Positions 1 through 5,792 of a stretch of 7,893 bases of DNA are shown here, one piece after another. The notes beneath the pieces were generated by a model. The model had not been told where the DNA came from and searched no databases. It saw only the letters and a list, made by a program, of their open reading frames with translations. Within the stretch, counting starts at the first letter, position 1. Every line of letters begins with the position of its first letter. The stretch spans positions 14,544 through 22,436 of the forward strand of contig PAOV01000020.1 of NCBI GenBank assembly GCA_002708145.1, written 5' to 3'. The DNA is from Chloroflexota bacterium (GTDB lineage Bacteria; Chloroflexota; Dehalococcoidia; Lucifugimonadales; Lucifugimonadaceae). The position numbers were made by a program, and so were the translations under genes.

Positions 1-205
1 GATCAGATAATAATTCACTTGTGAATAAAAAAGCTGGAAAATCTTTTTTTAGGTATAAACTATGTATAATTTTTAGTAAAATCTTTACTTCCTCAAGAGA
101 ATCATATTTTTCTAAATATGTAGAAAATAATGGTGCTGGAGTTGGTATATATTTTACCCCTGGAGGAAATCCTTTATTCAATTGATTGTTCTGCTCTCTG
201 TTCAT
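1..205 (-). CDS. DnaD-like replication protein, N-terminal part (runs off the window)
   Basis: Reading leftwards from an ATG at 205-203, an open frame continues for 68 codons to the window edge without a stop, overlapping the end of dnaB by 32 nt. The translation has the block GFPPGVKYIPTPAPLF (residues about 12-27), then an amphipathic helical stretch with LEEVKILLKIIHSLYLKK, then FPAFLFTSELLSD. This pattern of a short PxPxLF patch followed by a winged-helix-like segment matches what I remember of the DnaD-domain (primosome-like) proteins encoded just after dnaB in Chloroflexota. Such proteins are thought to help load the replicative helicase; that role is family knowledge, not shown here. 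The ATG has no clear Shine-Dalgarno, and an in-frame TTG at 181-179 (8-nt overlap with dnaB) is a plausible alternative start. Everything after residue 68 lies outside the window, so the C-terminal DnaD domain cannot be confirmed. Confidence 0.72.
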   Translation of the reverse strand, partial: MNREQNNQLNKGFPPGVKYIPTPAPLFSTYLEKYDSLEEVKILLKIIHSLYLKKDFPAFLFTSELLSD

Positions 206-1637
206 TGTAGTTACTTGTGCTATTTATCATTGAAATTTCTTGAAAGGTACCTATTGAATCTTCAACTTGAAACTCTACTTCATCTGTTGGTCCATTTCTA
301 TGCTTCGCTATAATTACTGATGCTCTGTTTCTTGGGTATGGGGAGGTAGGATTCGACTTATTCCATTCCTCTAAACTTATTAGTTTATCTTCTCTGTGAA
401 TAAACATGACAATATCTGCATCTTGTTCTATTGATCCAGATTCTCTAAGGTCAGATAGCATTGGTCTTTTAGAAGTTCTTTGTTCAATAGCTCGGCTTAA
501 CTGTGAAATAGCAAGTATTGGTATATTTAAGTCTCTGGCTAAAGATTTTATTTGTCTGGAAATTTCTGAAACTTCCTGAGCTCTATTTCCTTCTCTCCCT
601 CTATTATTTCCATTTATTAGCTGCATATAGTCAATAATGAGAAAATCTAAACCATTTGAAATTTGTAATCTCCTTGCTTTACCTCTCATTTCCATTACTG
701 TTTGAAAAGGAGTATCATCCACTGAAATTAGGAGGTCTGACAAAAGCCCAATTGAGTCTACTACTTGCTGTTGTTCTATAGAATTTTGTAATGAAAAATT
801 TCTTATTTTTTGCATGTTGACTTTAGATTGAGATGCCAATAATCTTTGAGCTATTTGCTCCCTACCCATTTCTAGTGAGAATATTCCAACCTTAAAATTA
901 GCTTTTGCAGCAGAAACTGCTAAATTAAGGCCAAGCATGGATTTACCAACTGATGGCCTAGCTGCTAATACAACCATATCTGATCTTTGTAGACCTCCGA
1001 CTAGTAATTCATTTAGTCTTGAAAAGCCTGTTGTTACAGGTAATATATCTATATCTTCATCTAAATTCTCAGTGGAAGATGTTCTTTCAAGGTAATTCGT
1101 AAGTGACCTTGACAATGGTACAAAATCTCTACTTATTGATTCCTGTCTAATTTTATACAGTGCATCTTCAGCTGAAGATAATGATTTGTCTACATCAAAG
1201 TCATCTTTAAATCCTATTTGACTTATTTCTTCTCCAGTTTTAATTAGGTCTCTCATAGTAGCAGTTCTAATAATTAAATTAGAATAATGTTCTATGTGGA
1301 CAGAGGTTGGTGTATTAGCAATTAACTCTGAAATATATTCTGCTCCACCTATAGCTTCTAATTGATTTGTTTTTTCTGATGAGTTACGGCCTAATGTTTC
1401 ATTTGTTTCTAATTCATGAATTAATGTTATTTGATTAATTGCTTCTTGGCGTTCAAACAAATTCAAACATGCAGAGTATATAAAACCATTTGTATATAGG
1501 AAAAAATGTTCAACTTTCAGTTCACCCATAATTTTTGTTAGGGATTCACTATCTATAATTACAGACCCTAGGACAGCCTCTTCAGCCTCGAGGTTATGTG
1601 GTAAATCTATATTATTTATTTGAACTTCATTAGCCAT
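174..1637 (-). CDS. dnaB: Replicative DNA helicase DnaB
   Basis: This is the hexameric 5'-3' helicase that unwinds DNA at the replication fork and recruits primase. The 487-residue product has the full two-domain layout. The N-terminal DnaB domain is at about 10-115 (PHNLEAEEAVLGSVIID start, IGGAEYISELIANTPT near 96-111). The RecA-like motor follows a linker, at about 200-470. Visible motifs are Walker A ARPSVGKS (226-233, Lys232), FSLEMG with the likely catalytic Glu256, Walker B LIIDYMQL (333-340), the SDLRESGSIEQDADIVMFIHR stretch (about 395-415) and AKHRNGPTDEVEF near the end. Length is normal for the family. No intein is present in the Walker A or later motifs, where DnaB inteins are common. 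The start ATG follows a 100-bp gap after rplI and has no obvious Shine-Dalgarno. Its 3' end overlaps the DnaD-like gene, which suggests coupled translation. Confidence 0.97.
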   Translation of the reverse strand: MANEVQINNIDLPHNLEAEEAVLGSVIIDSESLTKIMGELKVEHFFLYTNGFIYSACLNLFERQEAINQITLIHELETNETLGRNSSEKTNQLEAIGGAEYISELIANTPTSVHIEHYSNLIIRTATMRDLIKTGEEISQIGFKDDFDVDKSLSSAEDALYKIRQESISRDFVPLSRSLTNYLERTSSTENLDEDIDILPVTTGFSRLNELLVGGLQRSDMVVLAARPSVGKSMLGLNLAVSAAKANFKVGIFSLEMGREQIAQRLLASQSKVNMQKIRNFSLQNSIEQQQVVDSIGLLSDLLISVDDTPFQTVMEMRGKARRLQISNGLDFLIIDYMQLINGNNRGREGNRAQEVSEISRQIKSLARDLNIPILAISQLSRAIEQRTSKRPMLSDLRESGSIEQDADIVMFIHREDKLISLEEWNKSNPTSPYPRNRASVIIAKHRNGPTDEVEFQVEDSIGTFQEISMINSTSNYNEQRAEQSIE

Positions 1638-1700
1638 AAGTTTAGTTTGAACTTTTTAAATCAAATGGTCAATAGAAGATACATTTATATAATGATATTT

Positions 1701-1715
1701 TGGGAAATTTTCCCA
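1701..1715. repeat. Short palindrome between rplI and dnaB
   Basis: TGGGAAATTTTCCCA is an inverted repeat with 7-bp arms around one central base, placed in the 100-bp gap between the rplI stop and the dnaB start. As RNA it could form only a short hairpin (about 5 bp with a 5-nt loop). It is not followed by a T-run on either strand, so it is a poor intrinsic terminator. An operator or weak attenuator between the two genes is possible but is inference. Confidence 0.4.
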
Positions 1716-1737
1716 GCATTAGAAAAAATTTATAAAA

Positions 1738-2394
1738 TTATTTTGTTGAATCGTCTTTTGGTTCATCAGTTGTTTCTTCTGAATCTGTTTCTTCAGGTGA
1801 AGTGTTTTCATCATCAATATTAGATGCCTGGATATTTTCTTCAGCTGCAGCTAATACATCTTCAAATGAGGGGTCAAGAACATTTTCTTCATTATCTATA
1901 AGTTTAGATACTTTCTCCATTTGTTTATTGAGTTCTTTTGATTCTTGATCTGGTATGACATTAATTTGTAATTCAGTAGAGACATTATCAAATAGATTAA
2001 CTCTTACTGTGTAGCTTCCAGTGGTTCTAATGGGGGAGGCAATGAAGATAGTTTTCCTGTCAATATCTTCGCGTTTAGCTAATTCACGCAATTTAGAGGC
2101 TATCATGGTATTTGTCACTGAACCATACAATCTTCCAGTTGGACCAGTTTTAACTTCAATATCTAGTGATTCTTTTTGTATTACTTCCGAAATTCTCTCC
2201 CATTCTTTTTGCTCTAGAGCTCTTCTTTCGGCTGCTTCTTCCCTAAGTTTTGTAGCTCGCTTTAACTCTTGTTCAGTAGCAACAACTGCTATTTTATTTG
2301 GTATAAGATAATTTCGTGCAAAACCATTTTTTACATCTTTAATATCTCCAGCTCTTGCAGTTGGTCTTAGATCGTTTAAGAATAATACTTTCAT
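1738..2394 (-). CDS. rplI: 50S ribosomal protein L9 with acidic C-terminal extension
   Basis: L9 binds 23S rRNA near the base of the L1 stalk and spans to neighbouring ribosomes. Residues 1-40 carry the N-terminal rRNA-binding domain (MKVLFLND, GDIKDVKNGFARNYLIP, the L9 signature). Residues about 41-75 form the long charged connecting helix. Residues about 76-148 form the C-terminal domain (TGPTGRLYGSVTNTMIA, then RKTIFIASPIRTTGSYTVRV). L9 usually ends near residue 148; this protein continues to 218 with a low-complexity tail containing about 23 Asp/Glu in its last 68 residues. The start is an ATG preceded by AGGT at 2404-2401 with 6-nt spacing. It is the first gene of the leftward group that includes dnaB; ribosomal genes rpsF, ssb and rpsR, often found beside rplI, are not next to it here. 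Confidence 0.96.
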   Translation of the reverse strand: MKVLFLNDLRPTARAGDIKDVKNGFARNYLIPNKIAVVATEQELKRATKLREEAAERRALEQKEWERISEVIQKESLDIEVKTGPTGRLYGSVTNTMIASKLRELAKREDIDRKTIFIASPIRTTGSYTVRVNLFDNVSTELQINVIPDQESKELNKQMEKVSKLIDNEENVLDPSFEDVLAAAEENIQASNIDDENTSPEETDSEETTDEPKDDSTK

Positions 2395-2504
2395 TTTTTT
2401 ACCTATGATATTTAAATAAGCAAACTTAATTTTGCATTACTTTCAATAAAATATCTATCTTTTTTTTCAAAAATTAGATGTATATTATAGAGAAATAGAT
2501 TTAA

Positions 2505-2510
2505 TATAAT
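2505..2510 (+). promoter_or_regulatory. Candidate -10 element for the PLP enzyme/dehydrogenase pair
   Basis: A perfect TATAAT lies 47 bp before the ATG at 2558, in the divergent gap between rplI and the plus-strand pair. No good -35 hexamer sits 16-18 bp upstream, and a second candidate (TATTAT at 2483-2488, with TG at 2479-2480) lies nearby. In DNA this AT-rich, chance matches are common. Confidence 0.3.
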
Positions 2511-2543
2511 TTTTATTGCGAAATAAAGGTTTAGAAATAATTC

Positions 2544-2548
2544 AAGGA
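2544..2548 (+). promoter_or_regulatory. Shine-Dalgarno that fixes the start of the SelA-like gene
   Basis: AAGGA lies 9 nt before the ATG at 2558. The frame is also open upstream to a TTG at 2516, but the 14 residues added there are not part of the family and no comparable ribosome binding site precedes that TTG. This supports ATG 2558 as the start. Confidence 0.6.
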
Positions 2549-2557
2549 TTTATACTT

Positions 2558-3721
2558 ATGGAAATGAATAATGAATGGGGTAAGATATATAAAGATTTAG
2601 GCGCTAAACCAGTAATTAATGCGACTGGTAGTGTTACGCTGCTTGGTGGTTCTACACCTGTTAAGGAAGTTAGAGAAGCAATGGAATTGGGTGATTCTTC
2701 TTATGTTGTTTTAGCAGATTTAGAAAAATATGCTGGTAGAAGAATTGCTGATTTGTTATCTGTTCCTGCTGCTTATATTACCTCTGGTGCAGGATCAGCA
2801 TTAACTCTTGCATCTGCAGCTTTTATGACTGGTCACAAAGATGAAAACATAGAAAAATTGCCAAATACTGATGGTATGCCAAACGAAATTTTAATTCAGA
2901 AAAGGCAAAGGTATTGGTATGATAGGTGTATGGAATTTTCAGGCGCTAGGTTGATAGATGTTGGAGATGAATATAAAACTTCAGTAAGTGATTTTGAAAA
3001 GCTAATTAGTGAAAAAACTGCTGCTATTCATTACCCTGTTTATGAACAAAATCCAACTGATGAAAATGTTTTATCTTTAGAAATTGTTATTGATATAGCT
3101 AAGAAGCATGATATTCCACTTTCTGTAGATTCTGCTGGTCAAATTTATCCATTAGAAAACCTTGGTAAATATGTAAGAATGGGAGCAGATTTTCAATGTG
3201 TAGCAGCCAAATATATGGGTGCTCCTCATTCAACTGGATTTGCATTAGGAACAGAAGACATTATTTCAAAAATTGCAAAAAACTCTTTTATTGGATATGA
3301 AACTAATAGAATTAGAGGTATTGGCCGTCCTCATAAAATTGACAGGCAAGAAATAATTGGAGTCGTAACCGCAGTGGAAAGATGGATGACACTAAACCAC
3401 GAAGAACGTTTATCTTCCTTTGAATATATGACTAACAAAATTATCAAGGGTATAAATAATAAGAATGGTATAAATACCCAAAAAATAGATAATATTATGG
3501 GTCATCAACCTTTTGGTTTATTAGTTGATATTGATCAAAATATTAGTATGATAAATAATGAAATTTTAGTAGAAAAACTAAAAGATGAATCACCATCCAT
3601 TTGGACAAGAATAAATGAAGGAGATTCTAAAATATGTATCCATGTATTTGGGCTTGAAAAAGGTCAAGAAGAAATTGTCTCTGAAACTATAAATAGAATA
3701 ATGAAACAGAATTTGAGATAA
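2558..3721 (+). CDS. PLP-dependent SelA-like / DgaE-type lyase, substrate unknown
   Basis: This 387-residue protein is a fold-type I pyridoxal-phosphate enzyme of the SelA-like superfamily that includes D-glucosaminate-6-phosphate ammonia-lyase. Landmarks, numbered from ATG 2558, are: the N-terminal KPVINATGSVTLLGGSTP block (about 18-35); ITSGAGSALTLASAAF (about 74-89), the usual phosphate-binding loop region; MPNEILIQ...YDR (about 107-123); SVDSAGQ with Asp191, expected to contact the PLP ring nitrogen; and AAKYMGAPHSTGF with Lys218, the likely Schiff-base lysine. It is not a true selenocysteine synthase: it is shorter and lacks the N-terminal tRNA-binding part. Members typically eliminate ammonia or interconvert amino/keto groups on sugar acids or hydroxy amino acids, but the substrate cannot be read from the sequence. 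A dehydrogenase gene follows after 12 bp, so the two probably act in one pathway. The enzyme looks cytosolic, with no signal peptide. Confidence 0.85.
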   Translation: MEMNNEWGKIYKDLGAKPVINATGSVTLLGGSTPVKEVREAMELGDSSYVVLADLEKYAGRRIADLLSVPAAYITSGAGSALTLASAAFMTGHKDENIEKLPNTDGMPNEILIQKRQRYWYDRCMEFSGARLIDVGDEYKTSVSDFEKLISEKTAAIHYPVYEQNPTDENVLSLEIVIDIAKKHDIPLSVDSAGQIYPLENLGKYVRMGADFQCVAAKYMGAPHSTGFALGTEDIISKIAKNSFIGYETNRIRGIGRPHKIDRQEIIGVVTAVERWMTLNHEERLSSFEYMTNKIIKGINNKNGINTQKIDNIMGHQPFGLLVDIDQNISMINNEILVEKLKDESPSIWTRINEGDSKICIHVFGLEKGQEEIVSETINRIMKQNLR

Positions 3722-3733
3722 AAGGAAATATAA

Positions 3734-4606
3734 ATGAAAATAACTAATATTGGAATAATGAGTATGGGTGACATGGGTAGTGGGGTAGCAAAAATATTGA
3801 AAAAAAATGGTTTCAATGTCTTAACTTCTCTTGAAAATAGAAGTAAAGATTCTGTTATAAGAGCTAAGCAAAATAAAATTAAAGATGTTGGAAATCTAGG
3901 AAATTTAGTTGAAAATTCGGAAGTAATTTTATCTATTTTGGTGCCTTCAAAAGCTTTAGATTTCGCCAAGCAAATTGCTCCATTTATATCAAAATCTAAG
4001 CAGGAGAAAATTTTTGTTGATTGTAATGCTATTTCTCCAAATACGACCAAAAAAATTAATATTTTCATAGAGAAATCTAATGGAATATTTATAGATGGAG
4101 GTATAATTGGTGGATCTCCTAGGTCTGGAGAAAAGCCTAGAATTTATCTTTCAGGTAAAAACGCTTATAAAATTAGAATATTGAATTCTAAAGAAGTTGA
4201 ATTTATTGATATCAACTCCGAAATCGGAGCAGCCTCAGGACTAAAAATGACATATGCAGCAATTACAAAAGGTACAGCCGCATTATATGCTGCATCTTTA
4301 ATGACAGCAGATCATTTCGGTTTGTTAGAAAAGCTTTTAGATGAGATAAGTTATAGTCAGCCTAAGGTGTTTGATTCAATTAAATCAGTCAATTCTATCT
4401 CTGCAAAAGCTTTTCGTTGGATTGGAGAGATGGAAGAAATAGCGGAAACATTTAGTTCCACTAATAATACAGACAAATTTCATATGGGTGCAGCTGATAT
4501 ATTTAGAAAAATTGCGTCATCATCTATTGGTCATGAAAGAGTTGATAATATTGATAAAAACAGGAAGTTGATAGAAACAATTAAATTGTTAAACGCTAAA
4601 AAATAA
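3734..4606 (+). CDS. NAD(P)-dependent dehydrogenase, 6PGDH-like N-domain plus DUF1932
   Basis: This 290-residue protein belongs to the beta-hydroxyacid dehydrogenase / 6-phosphogluconate dehydrogenase superfamily. The N-terminal Rossmann domain (about 1-155) opens with IGIMSMGDMGSGVA, a GxxxxGxMG dinucleotide loop, and includes VILSILVPSKA (about 64-74), FVDCNAISP (94-102) and the substrate-side motif DGGIIGGSP (121-129). The C-terminal all-helical part (about 160-290) fits DUF1932: GAASGLKMTYAAITKG with Lys171 at the expected catalytic lysine position, then FRWIGEMEEIAETF and FHMGAADIFRKIA. The reaction is probably oxidation of a hydroxy acid or reduction of the corresponding keto compound; the substrate is unknown. 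AAAGGA at 3721-3726 gives a well-spaced ribosome binding site. It is the second gene of a two-gene operon with the SelA-like enzyme and ends only 10 bp from the convergent mrp-like gene. Confidence 0.87.
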   Translation: MKITNIGIMSMGDMGSGVAKILKKNGFNVLTSLENRSKDSVIRAKQNKIKDVGNLGNLVENSEVILSILVPSKALDFAKQIAPFISKSKQEKIFVDCNAISPNTTKKINIFIEKSNGIFIDGGIIGGSPRSGEKPRIYLSGKNAYKIRILNSKEVEFIDINSEIGAASGLKMTYAAITKGTAALYAASLMTADHFGLLEKLLDEISYSQPKVFDSIKSVNSISAKAFRWIGEMEEIAETFSSTNNTDKFHMGAADIFRKIASSSIGHERVDNIDKNRKLIETIKLLNAKK

Positions 4607-4616
4607 CACTGTAAAT

Positions 4617-5411
4617 TTATACCGTAAGGTTTTCAATTATTTCTGTATATTCTTTTTGTATATCTTTGTTTTCAAGACTTACAGGTTTATTTGCATTTGT
4701 ATATTCTTCTCGAATATTAACACTACCTAAAAATGGTAAGTTCATCTCTTCAGCTAATGATTTGCCACCACCTGTACCAAAAACCCCTCCAGATAAATTT
4801 TCTACAATCCCATACACTGTTAAGTTCATTTTCTTTATCATGTTTATTGATCTTTTTGCGTCTAAAACAGCTAATTCTTGAGGAGTAGTAACTATAATGA
4901 AGCCATCTAAATTTAATGTTTGCATTACCGTAAGGGGAGCATCAGAAGTGCCTGGTGGCAAATCAACAAGCATAAAATCTAAATTTCCCCATTCAGTAGA
5001 TTGAGTGAATTGATTAATAGCATTATGTATCATTGGCCCTCGCCAAATTATTGCTTCATCTTCATCATTTTGAAAAAACGCCATAGACATCACTTTTACA
5101 CCGAATCTTGAAGGGGGTATAAGTTTATCTTTATCCTGTATAGGACCCTCAGATATTCTGAGTAACCTTGTAACATTTGGGCAATCAATATCGCAATCAA
5201 AAATTGCAACTGAATTATTTTGTTCAGCTAGAGTAACTGCTAAATTAGTCGTAATAGTTGTTTTCCCAACTCCACCTTTACCCGAGTAAACACCAATTCT
5301 TTTGGAAATATTTTTTAAAGAATTTGTAAGCTGTTTTCTATTTTGAAAACTTTTTCTTGCTTGAGCTAATTTTGCCTCTTCTTGTGGAGTGAGTTTTCTA
5401 GGAGAGCTCAT
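4617..5411 (-). CDS. Mrp/NBP35-family P-loop ATPase lacking the CxxC motif
   Basis: Mrp/ApbC/NBP35 proteins are cytosolic MinD-type ATPases that carry and transfer [4Fe-4S] clusters. This one has 264 residues. After a charged N-terminal region (1-36) comes the deviant Walker A YSGKGGVGKTT (42-52, Lys45 and Lys50), FDCDIDCPNVTRLL (71-84), WRGPMIHNAINQF (123-135), VDLPPGTSDAPLTVMQ (149-164), TTPQELAVLDAKRSINM (175-191) and GIVENLSGGVFGTGGG (201-216). In canonical Mrp a CPxC-type motif lies between the VENxS and FGxGGG segments; here that segment is missing and the two are joined directly. The only cysteines are Cys73 and Cys77. It directly follows the MIP18-like gene with 3 nt between them (TAA TAG ATG), matching the domain pair that is often fused in other bacterial Mrp proteins. 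Cluster carriage is therefore plausible but not assured. Confidence 0.9.
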   Translation of the reverse strand: MSSPRKLTPQEEAKLAQARKSFQNRKQLTNSLKNISKRIGVYSGKGGVGKTTITTNLAVTLAEQNNSVAIFDCDIDCPNVTRLLRISEGPIQDKDKLIPPSRFGVKVMSMAFFQNDEDEAIIWRGPMIHNAINQFTQSTEWGNLDFMLVDLPPGTSDAPLTVMQTLNLDGFIIVTTPQELAVLDAKRSINMIKKMNLTVYGIVENLSGGVFGTGGGKSLAEEMNLPFLGSVNIREEYTNANKPVSLENKDIQKEYTEIIENLTV

Positions 5412-5414
5412 CTA

Positions 5415-5729
5415 TTAGTCAATTCCCAAAAGAGCTTTTCCATCTTCAGTGATCATATCTGGAGTCCATGGAGGATCGAAAACTACATCAACTTGTACAT
5501 CTTCTACGTCATCAATTTCAGCAATTCTCCATTCTGCTTGTTGAGCAATATAAGGTCCCATTCCACACCCCGGCGCTGTAAGAGTCATTTCTACATGAAC
5601 ATCACCCTCAGATACCTCTACGGAGTAAATAAGGCCTAGATCAACCACATTTACTGGTATTTCAGGATCAAACACATCTCTTAGGGCTTCAATGACTGTA
5701 TCATTGTTCAATTGTTCAGTTTCAGGCAT
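5415..5729 (-). CDS. MIP18/SufT-like Fe-S cluster assembly factor (DUF59)
   Basis: This 104-residue protein of the MIP18 (DUF59) family is of the size and form of SufT/PaaD-like factors that help mature Fe-S proteins. The hallmark motifs are DPEIPVNVVDLGLIY (21-35), MTLTAPGCGMG (48-58) with the invariant Cys55, and a C-terminal FDPPWTPDMITEDGKALLGI segment typical of the stand-alone members. The start ATG has AAGGA (5740-5736) about 6 nt upstream. The downstream neighbour is an Mrp-type ATPase whose start follows the tandem stops TAA TAG, so the two are almost certainly co-translated and probably work together. The upstream uvrB gene is 58 bp away, with a promoter-like sequence in the gap, so this pair may also be transcribed separately. 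Which targets it serves cannot be told from the sequence. Confidence 0.93.
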   Translation of the reverse strand: MPETEQLNNDTVIEALRDVFDPEIPVNVVDLGLIYSVEVSEGDVHVEMTLTAPGCGMGPYIAQQAEWRIAEIDDVEDVQVDVVFDPPWTPDMITEDGKALLGID

Positions 5730-5763
5730 AAATTTTCCTTGTATTATTAGTATGTATTCTACT

Positions 5764-5792
5764 ATTATAAATTATTTTGTTGTTTTTTTAAA
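5764..5792 (-). promoter_or_regulatory. Candidate promoter for the MIP18-mrp pair
   Basis: On the minus strand, TATAAT (5769-5764) lies 17 bp after TTTAAA (5792-5787, 4 of 6 matches to the -35 consensus), which overlaps the uvrB stop codon. Transcription would begin about 28 nt before the ATG at 5729. The position is sensible, but AT-richness makes chance matches likely. Confidence 0.4.

Noticed and set aside
1620..1823. Open frame on the plus strand across the start of dnaB and end of rplI
   Set aside because: Its product is a low-complexity hydrophobic string without family motifs, and it overlaps two well-supported genes on the other strand.
2021..2311. Open frame on the plus strand inside rplI
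   Set aside because: It lies wholly within the conserved L9 coding region and has no recognisable domain.
2460..2467. T-run as an intrinsic terminator
   Set aside because: No stem-loop precedes it on the plus strand and no gene ends there; it sits in the divergent promoter region between rplI and the PLP enzyme gene.
2516..2557. TTG start that would add 14 residues to the SelA-like protein
   Set aside because: The ATG at 2558 has a good AAGGA, and family members begin close to the residues that follow it; the extension carries no recognisable motif and would start only a few bases after the TATAAT.
2558..3721. True selenocysteine synthase SelA
   Set aside because: The protein is about 387 residues rather than about 460 and lacks the N-terminal tRNA-binding region; no selB, selD or tRNA-Sec is nearby. 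The motifs fit the wider SelA-like/DgaE group.
3664..4068. Open minus-strand frame with hydrophobic, membrane-like composition
   Set aside because: It is antisense to the dehydrogenase's Rossmann domain; the Phe/Ile/Leu-rich product is the expected complement of Lys/Asn/Glu-rich AT-rich coding DNA.
5382..5639. Open plus-strand frame across the mrp-MIP18 junction
   Set aside because: It is antisense to two conserved genes and has no motif or convincing ribosome binding site.
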